Positions 38,279 to 50,389 of a stretch of 64,000 nt of DNA are shown one piece after another (the stretch's first letter is position 1; every line of letters begins with the position of its first letter). The notes beneath the pieces are model-generated. The model was not told where the DNA came from and did not search any database. It worked only from the letters and a program-made list of their open reading frames with translations. The position numbers were made by a program, and so were the translations under genes. The stretch comes from Prunella strophiata (taxonomy: Eukaryota; Chordata; Aves; Passeriformes; Prunellidae). The stretch spans positions 17,527,266 to 17,591,265 of the forward strand of contig JAZBQD010000021.1 of assembly GCA_036583965.1 (NCBI GenBank), written 5' to 3'.

Positions 38279-39219
38279 AGGAATAAACAACCAATAAGAA
38301 AGAGGAATAAACAAGTGCAGCATTTCAGATGAGATCTTGTTAAATGCCAGGCACAATAAAGGACAAAATGTGCCCTCAGAAAACCTTGAGGTGGTTTTCA
38401 CAGGGTGCCAAAGGGAGCTGCAAGGAGCTGCTGTGCTGCCATGGCACACCTCTGCAGTGCCTGCAAGTTATTTCCACTTGCCAGCTCCTGGGTCAGCCCC
38501 AGAAATGAGGTGCTGGTCCCTACAGGCAAACTCAGCCTGCCCAGCTCCCCCAGTGCCACCAGGGCTGGTTTGTCACTCACAGCCTTGTAGTGGTGAATGA
38601 ACCCTCACCCCTGCAGCTGGCTCCGGGTCAGGGCTGGCAAATCACTCTGCAAGGGTTGAAAGCACTGCTAGCACAGGGTAAATAACCCAGCTCATTTCCC
38701 AGAGCTGCCTCTGACAGCTTTCCCTGCTGCTGCCACGGCTGCACGTGGCCCTCAGGGCTGTTAGGAATGATCTGGTCCTGTTCTGCTCCTGGGCACTCAC
38801 CTCACAACCTGATTCCTGCCTCCTTTTCCTCTCACTTGTCTTATTCTTCATTCTTTTAATACTGTGCTATCTATCTGGGGGATGGTTCCCAGTCTGTTTC
38901 TCTCAGTATGTGCTGATGAACAGATTCTGTTCCAGATATCTATTCATGTCCTACTCTCATTTTAACTTCAAAATATTCCTCTCCCAGAGGTTTCCTTAGA
39001 ATAATTTTCCATACTGTAGAGAATCAGACAGGCTTCATTCTGAAAATCAGCAATGAATTTACAAGAGTGACTCATCAGGTTTTTTTAAGCAATCATTTCC
39101 ATATAAAAGAGGTAAGAACAATAAAAATTACTTCCCTTTGCAAGCCAGCAGGTGCAAATAGGAGCAAGAGTTTATGGAAATGTGATTTAATAAACAGATG
39201 TTTGTTTTTTTTCCTACAG

Positions 39220-39453
39220 GTAACCCTCCTGCTACGGGTACAGGAACTTTGCACATCACCTTGGAGGATGTCAATGACAACGTCCCATCCCTTTATCCAA
39301 CACTGGCAAAAGTTTGTGATGATGCAAAAGATCTCAGGGTAGTGGTTCTAGGAGCATCAGACAAAGACCTTCATCCCAACACAGACCCATTCAAATTTGA
39401 GCTCAGCAAGCAATCTGGCCCAGAAAAATTGTGGAGAATCAACAGGCTTAACA
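39220..39453 (+). CDS. CDH13: CDH13 internal exon, end of EC4 and start of EC5
   Basis: This 234-nt exon follows a T-rich tract ending in CCTACAG and precedes GTAAGG. It enters and leaves in phase 1. It encodes [20 protein letters not shown], the EC4-EC5 linker with its calcium-binding DVNDN motif, then [20 protein letters not shown] and [11 protein letters not shown]5 is the membrane-proximal repeat. The Cys in VCDDAK is conserved in T-cadherin. The final A joins the next exon to make Asn, creating an NNT glycosylation sequon across the junction. The open frame continues for about 200 nt into the intron, but that part has no cadherin similarity. By homology it is exon 12. Confidence 0.96.
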
Positions 39454-40686
39454 GTAAGGCTGTAATTTTGATTTTTGTGTATTTATTCCTCCTGCTCCTC
39501 TGTCCCAGGGCACTCCCCCTGAGGCACAGGGGGAATTTAGGAGGGGTTTTGCATGAAGGATTTGTGGGATGGACCCACTGCTGCTGCTTTACCCAGTGCT
39601 GGGTCTGCTGGGCCTGTGGAACACACCACGATTTCTTCTCTTCTTGTCTTGGCTGAAATTTCTTCTCTCAGTTTTGCATTAATCAGGGGCTGCTAATGAC
39701 TGATAATTTTGTGATTACTGCATCTCATGGCACACAATTGTTTTGCATGAGGTGCACAAGGCTTTGCTATAGGACAGCATGGAAGTTTTGCATGGGCTTT
39801 AGCAATGCAATTGAAAAACTTCCAAATTTTAAGTATTTAAACTCTTCACAAATAAAATATCCCAATGCACTGGGACCTTACACAATTGGTAAGAGGATCA
39901 TGAGATTGCAGAAGGTTTACATTGCAAATTGTGGGCACAAAGTACAACATTTCTTCATAATATAGATTATTCATATTTCTATTCTGGAATGTATTGTTTT
40001 TCTCTGCCACTCTCCAATCTTTTAGTTCATGTCACAGCCTTAGAAAAAAACTAGAGATGGATGTGATGGCTGCACCTGCCTGCAGGACAAAGGGGAGGAG
40101 CTGTTTTCTTGGCTATTCTCCAAACATCAAACCACCCTTCTGTCACACCCTGAGAGAATTATCACACCCAGCTGGGTGCCAAGAGCTGCTGTGGCCCTCA
40201 GCTCCCCAGCTGGGGCAGATCTGGGGGTTTGGAAAGGGCTTTACTTCCCTTCCCTGCCCTCTCAGGGAAATTGAGGAAGTTGTTCAGCAGCTCTGCCTGT
40301 ACTTCCCAGCAAGAAGGGTTATTTTTCCTTTGGCAAGTAAATTTATTATCTCTTCTTGTCATTCTGGGGGTGACGTGCCCTAGCATTTCAATGGTATATT
40401 AGCTTTCACAGGCAACTTCTGGCAATAATTTGCAGACCAAATAATGCATTTAAATAAAAGGGGCTCTCACTATTTTTTCTTTTGGTGGGGTTTGCTACAA
40501 GTTTGTAATTAGATTTCAGCCCATGAAAGAATTTCAGTACTGTCTCTTCCCTCCAATTAAATTATTTTATTATTTTTCTTAGTGTATTCTCATTTTCTTC
40601 CTGATTTCCATCACTAACTGGCATGTCTGATGTTGCAACCTCCCAAGCAACCAATATTTGGTTAATTGTCCCCTCCTCCTTTGCAG
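39454..40686 (+). other. CDH13: CDH13 intron between the two EC5 exons
   Basis: 1233 nt with GTAAGG donor and CTTTGCAG acceptor. No repeat family or other gene is recognisable in it. Confidence 0.93.
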
Positions 40687-40902
40687 ATACCCATGCCCAG
40701 GTCATCCTGCTTCAGAACCTGAAAAAGGCCAATTACAACATCCCCATCTCAGTGACAGATTCTGGAAAACCACCTCTGACCAACACCACAGAACTGAGAT
40801 TACAAGTGTGTACCTGCAAGAAATCCAAAATGGACTGCAGTGCAACTGATGCTCTCCACATCAGCCTGACCCTAATCCTCCTTTCACTCCTCAGTTTATT
40901 TT
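40687..40902 (+). CDS. CDH13: CDH13 penultimate coding exon, end of EC5 and most of the GPI signal
   Basis: This 216-nt exon begins after CCTTTGCAG with the last two bases of an Asn codon. It encodes [20 protein letters not shown], then a Lys-Pro-Pro segment, an NTT sequon, the cysteine-rich end [11 protein letters not shown] and the hydrophobic tail [12 protein letters not shown]. In mature T-cadherin this tail is removed and replaced by a GPI anchor, so the protein has no cytoplasmic domain. The open frame continues to a TAA at 40923, but a strong donor, GTAAGT, lies at 40903. Splicing there leaves one T that the exon at 54601 turns into Cys-Leu-stop, matching the family ending. By homology it is exon 13. 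Confidence 0.93.
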
Positions 40903-41602
40903 GTAAGTCTTTTGCTGAGCTGTAAGTAATGAAGTGTTGTTTATCTGCTCATTGGTACTCTGCATCAGAAAAACCTCCAAGGGAGGAGTTAAATTCAGAG
41001 CTTGATATCATAATGTTGTAATTTTGGGTTCTTTTTCCATGAGGGAATAGCTGTGAGAAAGTTTGGGGGGAGGGGGTTTTTCATAGTAAAAAAAAAAAAA
41101 TAACAATGGATGCCTGATTGTCAAATTAAGAAATAGAAGCAATAGTTTTAAGAGGAATCAAAGGGAATCAGAGCTAGCATATGATAAACTGAGAAGTACC
41201 AGCTGTAGTAGCAGATTTGTGCAACGCTTGCTTTCATCTCTCCCCACTTGAATTTAATTCAAACCCAGAAAAAGCAGATTAAAGGTGTTCCTGTAACAAT
41301 GGCTGTTCTGGGTCACCAGGAAAACGAGGCCTGTCTGCTTCAATCTATTCCTCCACATAAAATGTGCAAGTGACTGGAACATGAGGAACTGATTTGAGAT
41401 TCTGGGCTTAGAACCACCCAGAGCTGATAATCAAATGGCCAGTCTGGGTTGGAGGCCAGGGAAAACTGACAGGTAAAAGAAATTTCTGCTGTTTCTGAGA
41501 AAGGAATTCCATAAATGTCATTTGGAAAGCTAACTTGAATTGGAAGTGGAAAAAAAAAAAATCCCAGAATGACTCAAAAGTAGGAATTTAAAGCCATGGA
41601 AT

Positions 41603-41631
41603 ACACAATTTAAACTGGGTTTAAATTGTGT
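41603..41631. repeat. perfect inverted repeat, 13-bp arms, 3-nt loop
   Basis: ACACAATTTAAAC and GTTTAAATTGTGT are exact reverse complements separated by TGG. Confidence 0.95.
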
Positions 41632-44600
41632 CCCTGGATAGTCCTGTGACAGCTGCCAGCAAACTTTTTGATGCAGTGTTAGTTTTGAATTCCTATCTGT
41701 TTCAAAGGAATAGCTGTATCCTACAACTATGACAGCAAATCTGTTATTTAAGGGCTGTTACCTTCATCTTATATTAACCGAATATATTGTATAGTGACTC
41801 AAAACCTGAGCCATGGATTCTCCATGAGAGAAAATGTGCCTTGAGGCAGGGGAGAGGTCGAGGCAGAGATCCTTTCCACATCTGAGGCTTGGTGTGTGCT
41901 TGAACACACATCCTGTCCCTGTTTTCTCCTCCTTTTATCCCAAAAGCTTGGCATGAAGGTCGTTGTGAGCTGCTACCAGCTCGGGTTTGTGATGCTCTTT
42001 GAAGATGAAAAGGACTATATAAATGCTAAGTGCAAATTCCTGCTCTTAGTCTCAATCAGTGACATCTAAAGTATCTGCTTTGGCTTTGGTTCAGCTGGGC
42101 TGGGTTCAGTCTCCTGGAACCAAATGCAAACTTCAGCTGTTAGGAGTAATATGTTAAAAATATTTGACAGGGTGTGACACTATTGCAGCAGTGATATAAA
42201 TATGCAGCCCATTGATTCAAATATATCCTTGTTGCCACTTCATAAATGTTGCTGCTGCTACACCAGGCGTGACTTTCAGCACTGGAATTACTTTCTTATC
42301 TGATGTGATTTGCACTTGAACTTTATTTACATTAATTCATCTGCTCTGAATACAATGAGGTAGAGAAAAGCTTTTGACTTTGGAAAGTTGCCATTTTCAT
42401 GTTGATTCTTTACAGCCCCCACCAAGAAGCCTGATCATTTTCCTTAGGTTGAATCATAAAGCCAGTTTTAAGTATTTGAAAGCACTTTTTGAGTGGCTCT
42501 TCTTGGCTGCAGGTCTTGTCCAGCTCAGCTGTGGGTGGAACATCCCAAGGGTGTCCCATGGCTGTCATTCCACCTCTGGAACTGTTCCCCAGCTATGTCT
42601 GTGCAAAGCCAGCAAGAACCACAACTCCCCTGAGCATTTTCCTCAGGTGTGAACAGCTGCATGGAGACACAAAGGAATGAGGCTGGGAGCCAGTTAAAAT
42701 AATGTGGTTCTGTGTTTGAACTTCTCTGAAATGTGCTGCTATCACAAAGTTCCCAATTCATTTCCACACACAGATTTTTTATAACTGTGATTAGCTCCAT
42801 TGCAATGTTTTGTATAGTCCAAATATTTATCAGAGTAATCAAAGATTATGATGCCATAAAAACAAAGAGAACTTTAGTGCTTATTGAACAGATGAAACGT
42901 CCCATTTCTAGTGGCAAGTTATGGGTTTAATTTCAGCAAAAGCCCTTACGTGGCTCACTTTGCTCCCAGTGTTTGTATTTTATGAGGTTCTTGTTCCTGG
43001 GAGGTAAATCCTTCAGTCAAATGAACTTTGTAACTCATGCCAAAGTATTTCTTTTTGTATTTGACATCTGGTGTGAGGATAGATAGCCCTCTGAAAGAGC
43101 TGCTCGTGGTAAAAGAGCCCTGCATGAATATCCTTCCTGTGGAAAACATCTTGGTATTATCATTTAAATGGTGCAATTATTATCTATACTTAGAATATGT
43201 GCCTCCTTCGTAAATCATGAAAGAAGTCAGATGTGGCAGATTTCTGAAGTGTCTGAGCACACAAGTGAGGAGCCTGATTAAAACTGAAATGGATGCAAAA
43301 CCCAGCAGTTCCTGCCATTCTGGAGATACCCTACTGTGCTCACTATATTGAGGGATAATGGGATACAGACTGCACAGTTGCCCAGAAGCCCCTGGGAAGG
43401 TAGATATAGCTGCAGCAAGAAAAATTTAGGAGTTCCTGGCAGCCAGAAATAGAAAATATGAGATGCCAAAATATATGGGCAGATTTGCACAACAAAGCAA
43501 TGAGGTGGGATTCAAAGATGATGAACACCAAGCTGATTGGGAAAAGGAGCATCTTTGTACATTTTGTATTTTACCTGATTACCACTGGGACTTACTGAGG
43601 TCAAGCTGGAATGGTGGAGAGTGGACAGGCAGAGGAGTTTCCAAAGTTGCAATAGGTAATGGGGACAAATATTGGAAAGAATATTGTCACTTGTCATTAA
43701 AGCAGACACTGTGTTTAAGATGAGACTTCATGTGGTGGCATTTGTCCTCTGTCAGCTTTTCCTTGCTATTACTGGAGACAGGACAGGACCAAATAGTCAG
43801 ACAGAATTCACATTTTAGTGGTTCAGATTGAGGAAAAAACATGAAAAAAAAAAAAAAAAAAATCCTGGGTCCCTGGTCAGGGAGGGGAGCTGCAGCAATC
43901 AGTTCCTGGAGGAAGAGAGTGAGTGGGGGGAAGAGAAAACCTGTCAGGAGCATGTCTGGTGCTGCTCTGAGATTGTCCCTGAGTACTGCAGTGCCTCAGA
44001 CACCTCGTGTTTCCAGGTGACACAGATAAACCAGCTCTGCTCAGAATCCATGTGAAAAAGGGGATCCTCACCACCAGAATTACAAACAGGCTCCCTCTGG
44101 AAGGCTCCTCAATGTTTTCAGTGAGAGAGCAGCCACAACATCCCACAAGGATGAGGGATGGCAAAGCAAAACAAGCCAAAAACAAATTTGTGCTTATTGC
44201 CATAACAAAATCAGCCTCAAAATCTCCCCCAGGCCCTGTGGGATGCTGAGAAAGAGCCACTCTGGCTGGCAGAACTAAGCTTTAGATCTATTACAAATTA
44301 TTTATATTATTATTAGTGTTTAAAGGAGCATTTGAATTCTGGGCTTTTGATTTTATAATAACTATTTCACTTAATTGCATAATCATAGAATGGTAATTGC
44401 ATTTCATATCTGCTTTTATATTCTACCAACATAAAAGACCACGTTAGATTCAAATGTGTGGAATGAAGGGAATAAAAGAACAACCAAAGGCACAATAGTG
44501 GTGTCACTAATATTTTACTTAAATTTCCTTGTTATAAAAAGACTGGGATTCGAACACTTCATGTTGAAAAAAACCCAATTTTTTATCTTTTTTGACTATC

Positions 44601-45071
44601 AACCATGAATAAGAAGCTTTTTTTGTTCATCTGGCCAGTGGACTACAAAGCTATAAGTTGACTTGGGTTGAAATAAGTGAAGAGTTCCATTATTCTGAAC
44701 AGAAAATGAGGTGCCAGACGAGGGGGGAAATGCCTCCTTAAAGAAATTAAATAAGCTGGAGGTCTCTAGATTGCAATTAATTTGCAATTTTAAAGATATT
44801 GCAATTGTTAAAGTCAGGGTGAAAGGTCTCAGGTGTGTTTGAAAAACAGACTCACACAGATGTCTGTGCTGCAATTGCAAAAAAAGCCTTAAAGATACCC
44901 CTGAATTTAATTTCCTAGTAATTTCCAGTAACTGTTCCTATTTACTGTTGTCTGTCCCTCACTATATTGTTTTTTCCTGATTTGAGGAATGAAGCTACAG
45001 GATCAATAGAGAAAATACAGATTTTTTTTTTTTAACCCTTGAAAATGATGTGTTTATTATTAAAACACTAC

Positions 45072-45095
45072 AAAAAAAAAAAAAAAAAAAAAAAA
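45072..45095. repeat. poly(A) run of 24 nt
   Basis: Uninterrupted A run followed by ACC and AAAC words; a T11-12 run lies about 40 bp upstream. Confidence 0.9.
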
Positions 45096-48000
45096 CCAAA
45101 CCAAAACAAAGAAAACCCCTCCAAAAAATGGAATTATATGAAACTGGTGGGTTTGAATTTCCATGAAGCTGGACAGGCAGAGTTAATCCTGCAGGTTTAT
45201 CTCTCACCCAGCTCATTTTTCAAAGCAACAGCAGCCCCTGTATCTCTTGTTTACCTCGTGTTTTTTGTGCAGGAACATCAAATGGCTGAAAAGTGAAACA
45301 AAGAGTTCCTGAAAGGCACCAGAATGGGACAAATCAGAGCAGGTTTCAAATGGAACAGACCTGTAAGGTCACTGCTCTTTCCATTCCCTGTGAAGATTTG
45401 GTACCTGCACATTCCCACTTTTCAGCCTTTATTTTGAATTTCTTGGCTTAGTTTTAAACAGTCAGGTTGCTTTTTTTTGCTTCAGGGCTCAACAATTGGG
45501 TTTTTACAGTAGAATTTTTGAGTTTTCTCAAGAAAAAAAGGAAAAATTTCATCCCTGTTCCATCCAGTTCCAGAGAAAGGGTTCCCAATAGGTGAATTTG
45601 CTAAAACCAATAGTTCTTGTTTGTTTCTTTGTTTTGTTGGTTGGGTTTGGTTGTTTTCTTTTTACATTTTAGGTTGTCTTAGCACCTTTTAATCTTCTAC
45701 AGCAATTTTCTACTTTTCAGAGCAGTTTATTTTTAAATAAGTTTAAAAAAAAAGAACCGTTTAATTAAAAAGACTAAGGAAGTCTGCAAGATACATTTTC
45801 CCATTTCTGGGAAGTGAAATATCCCTATTTTGGGTAGAATTGCAAAAACTACTGAAATTGGAGAGTTTTGCTGTGAAAGGTGCTTTACTGAGGTGGTTGT
45901 TTGGGGTTGTTTGTTTGGTTTTATTTTTTTTTTTGCACTGCTCTAATTTGAGTTGCATTCTTGTGCTAGAGCACAACCATAGTAGGTACCTAAAATATCA
46001 CCTAAATTTTGCTCTCCAAGTAATTGGAGATTGCTGATATGGAGTTCCAGTGATGCAAATCTCACCTCCTAAACAAAAAACCAGCAGCAATATCCACTAT
46101 CACTCACTGCCTTTTTTACAGATGCTTTGGTCCACATTAATATTGTTATTTTTGCAGCTAAATATCACTGAAATAGATTGCTTTATCAAATGCCTGTACA
46201 AGAAAAACTCCATTTTTATTTATATCCTTAAAGATTTTGGTTGATTTTTTAAGGAAAGGATGGTTTGGGGGATTAAGGAGCTGCTTCAATTTGAGCCAGC
46301 CTTGACTTGAATCTCACTTTTAACACAGAGCTGTGTCCATTCTTCTGATTTCTCTGCAGGTTTTTTTCCAGCTCTGCAACATATTGTGCAGTTTGGGAGC
46401 CCACCTAAAGTTAATGGGGCTTGAAATGGCCCAGAAATCCATATGGATGTCCATAATTGGGGACAGGATGTTTGTACACCAGACAAGACAAATAGAAATG
46501 CCCCCAAATTACACATCAACATATTGAAATGTGCTTAATAACATTGCATTTTATCGAGTCAATTAGGTGGGAAATGGCATTTTACACACATCTGAAACCA
46601 TCCAAACACAGTTGCAGGAGTGCAGAGGTGAAAAAACAGGGCAGTTTGGAAGATGTGTGTTTGGAATGCAGAAGGGAGAAACGTCAGCAGCAAATGCAGC
46701 TCCCTCCCCAAGAGCTGCAATATTATTGCTGATGGTCATTCTGGAGGCATCAAATGGACATTCAAAGAGATTGGTTTGATGGCCCATTTAGTGTTGGGAA
46801 TTCAAGTGAACCCTTTTATGTTTTCATTTCCTCAGCAGTACTTCACAGTAATTGTTGGTACATAATATTTTGTATTTCTTCTCTGAGCAGCTTCTTAAAG
46901 CCATATAAATATTGAATTTCAGATAGTTATCATCAGGATTGTTCTGGAGTAGCCTATGATTAAAAACTGGCACTGAATGCATGACCATTGAAGTATTTTT
47001 TTCTGCCATTTATGGTCACTACACATCGTGAAGATGTTTGTTTCTTTTCATCAGTGTCTGTCCTTGGATATTTTCCCTATAACTCTTTTTCCTATTTTTT
47101 CCTATTTTTTCCTTTTATAATATCCAGATAACTCAATGTAAACAGCTTTCTATTCAGATTTGGGCAGGATATTAAAGATTAGGAGGAGATTTGTGGTGCC
47201 TAAAAGTTTGATGATGTTGCCTTTGCTTCTGCAAAACCCAGTGGATACTTACAAAGCCCTTTAAAGGGCCATTGATGTTTGGAGTATTTCAGATGAGGTC
47301 TTAAAGCCTCACTTTATCAATATAATTAATTGGGATAGGTCATGGGTTGGTGCTTAGGTAAGTGCCATGTTTAGGAGCAGTTCCTCAAAAAATGTGAAAT
47401 GAGCAGGTTGATACCAACACCTGGCTACTTTTCTAGTTTGGTTTTTCCTTTTCTGTGGCTTCTAAGCATAATCCTTCACTCTAGTTTTTATTCTTACTCA
47501 ACAAGAATTCCTTCAGATGATTAATTTAGGATTTCAAGCTGGGTTTAGTCTGTACCTACAGATCTGAATGTGTCTGGATTGTTCATGTTCTGCTTATTTG
47601 AAACTGATGGTAACCTGTGCTGTGCTGCTGGGGGAGATGAGATCTGAGTGCCTGAGCAGCTTCCAGTCCTTTAAAAGGTTGGCTCCCTGCTACAGTTGAT
47701 GCATTTCATTTTCAGCATCCCTATGAAAAAATCAGCAGACTTGTTCAGTGCTGCTATTTCAAAACTGTAGTTATTCATTTCACTTGTTGAATATTTTCAA
47801 CCATTCCATTCAATTTATCAGATTAGAGCATGGGGAAATATCCATACAGGCTGCAGGCAGCCACCTCTGCAATTGTTTGGTTTTGACAGAACTGAAAAAT
47901 GAAGGAACCATTTATTCCCCATTGCTTAAATGAAGGCAACACTGCTTTGACAAAGTATCCAACTGAAATTCACATCAATTTAAAAAAAAAAAAATAATAA

Positions 48001-48356
48001 TGGAGTACATCTTGGCTTTTCTACCCTAAAACTCCCCCTCTCCCTGTGAGATTTTTCATATCCCTGGAGATCAAGAATTGTATTAGAAAATGGTTTTTTA
48101 TTTGATAAACCTAGGCAAGCACATGGCTCTGAATTTCTAAGCAACGAGAGTTGGAATTTTGCTTCATCTGAGCAACTTTTCTTTCAGAAAATGTTTATTT
48201 TATGCACTTCTTAGAACAGTTCATGGCATGGGGAATGTTTGTGAGTACCTGACAGAGAAGAGGGGAGGCACAGACAAGGATTCAGCAGTGCCCTTGCCTG
48301 GGTCAGGAGAGCATTTTGGCTTCCAGCAGCCCTGCTTTGGATCTGCCACTGCAGCT

Positions 48357-48415
48357 CATAATAATAAACATAATAAATTGCGACAATAAATTATTACAAT
48401 AAATATAATTATGAT
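48357..48415. repeat. ATAATAAA-type low-complexity patch
   Basis: Repeated AATAATAAA, CAATAAA and AATATAATTATG words. Confidence 0.8.
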
Positions 48416-50332
48416 AACTCAGCAGTGTGAGAGCCACTGAAAGCTGGTGTCACACAGGTGCCACGACCTCAGCAGGGGGAATGTGTCCCCTGTGCCAGCT
48501 GGGGAGTGGGGCTGGCACATTTCCCCTCTGCCCTGCCAGTCTGGCAGAGTTTCAGCTCCTGCAGTTAAACACTGACACTGATTTATGAGAGCCCACCAAA
48601 GCTCTGAGGGCAATTATGAGACTCTCATTTCACACAGTGCTTCTCCTATCCTCAACAACTTCCAAATCATTTCTCACATAAATGAGAAACAAATTGTGTG
48701 TGATGTCATAAGCTGCAGATTTTCAGGATAAACTGATTCACTTTTGGAGTCTTTATAAACTTTTCCCCAAGGTGTTGTGGCCAGTGAGATCACCAGCTTG
48801 CTCTGGCTGATATTAACCCCAAATTTCTTAATTGCAGGAATGAAAACACAGGGTATCTGTCTGGGAATAGAACTTCAAATTCAGTGAGATTTTTGGGGGA
48901 AATTTAGAATAATTTATAGGCACATGGTGCAAACACTGTGAAACTTCTGCAGTTGAAACCTACCCATGACAGATCAACCAGTGATGTGACATGAAAATAA
49001 TTTATATTTTTCAAAGTTCTACATTGAGGCTAAACTAATAACTGTGCCTCTAATTAATGACCTTTCCTAGATGGTAAATCCAGGAAAGAAGTACCTGGAT
49101 GTTGATTAGCTGCCTAATCAGAAGCACAGTACTGATCTTTTCTATCATTTTTGTTACCTCTTTAGCATTACTGAGGTTTCAATAAAGTCCATGATGTAAT
49201 GTAGACTTTTAATTATGCCAGATTAATGTAATATTTCTGATGAAAGGGTAATTGAAAGAAATGGAGCATGCATGAGCTGAACTCCAAACTCCAGCTGTGT
49301 TAACTCTCCTATTTTAATGGGAATTAAAGGATGAATGCATTTTGGGTAAAGCTCATTCCTGTACAGAGGGTCAGCAAGAAACTTAAATGCCTTTAATTTT
49401 TATGAGGTTTTAACTGCAGTGTGGAAGCAGAGTCTGTGAAATAGAGGGTGAGCTTGGTCTCATAAAGAGCACATCTTTCAAAGGCTTTTAATTCCTCAGT
49501 TTAGACCTGTGTCTTTAAAATAAGCAGGGAATTGAGTCACTAATATGTAAATATGTTCAGAGAGGGTTCTGGCAGCAGCAGGGAAAGCTGGGGGGTACCA
49601 AGGCATTTTCTAAGGTCAGAAGTTCTGCACACACCACTGCTAGCTGGCTGGAGGGAAGGGTTCTGCTGGAACATGAGCTCTTGGCAGCCTGAGCCTCAGG
49701 GAATGAATTTACATCCTACCAGCTGCTCTTTCCCTGGAATGCAGATCATGAAATCTTTGTCTTAAATTTTGTGCAATTTTATCTCCATTTTCTTCTGTTG
49801 AGTGGATGAACATCAGGAGGAGTAAACCTTGAGTTAGCCCAGTGTGACACAGGCAGGGAGCTGTCTCTGTAGTCATTGGAGAAGCCAACTTTAGGAACTT
49901 GGGCTGAATTAGGTGAATTGCACCTTCTCAAACCAAATCAGCTTTTGAAACTCTAATTCAGGGCTTACCTGTGGAGTTTGCCACCATCATCCACTCCAAA
50001 AACAGTAAATAGACCTTGGTTGAGTGGAAAGAGGGATTTATTCCATCTAATTTGCTATGTCATGAGTGCCCCTACCCTGAACTGTGCACTTAGACCCATA
50101 TCCCCAAAGTATAATTATTTTTATTAATTCTATTAGCACGTTAGATCCAGACAAATTCTCACAAAGTTTGTCAGTTTTCTTGACCAGCAGAAGAAAACCT
50201 TCACTTCCAAAGCCAAAGCCCTGATGCCAACAGCTGCTGTGAGAACGTGCTGAGCTTTCTCACCTGAGCCCATTGACCAGAAATGTCATAATTCAGAAAC
50301 ACATGGCAGTAACCCTGCCTTTCTCACTGCTA

Positions 50333-50389
50333 TGGATCTTTAAGGTTTCTTCCAACCTAGTAATTCTGTGAATTCTGTGAATTCTGTGT
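50333..50389 (+). mobile_element. CR1 LINE 3' tail
   Basis: GATCTTTAAGGTTTCTTCCA followed by ACCTAGTAATTCTGTG and further tandem AATTCTGTG units (three in all) matches the 3' end of avian CR1 with its short-repeat tail. Only the last ~55 bp is present. Confidence 0.88.

Larger units (their letters stand above)
29329..39219 (+). other. CDH13: CDH13 intron between the EC4 exon and the EC4/EC5 exon
   Basis: About 9.9 kb with GTGAGT donor and TTCCTACAG acceptor. It holds two LTR-like elements, a nearly pure A/T block, poly(T) and poly(A) runs, and a hairpin, listed separately. The stretches 30000-31030, 31060-33920, 33950-35010, 35510-37680 and 38280-39210 show nothing I can name apart from the small duplication at 36448. 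Confidence 0.9.

Noticed and set aside
39198..39656. Longer CDH13 exon running to 39656
   Set aside because: Cadherin similarity stops at 39453, where there is a GTAAGG donor, and the phase matches the exon at 40687.
40903..40925. TAA at 40923 as the normal CDH13 stop
   Set aside because: The donor at 40903 and the acceptor at 54600 restore the family's Cys-Leu ending; I keep the read-through only as a possible isoform.
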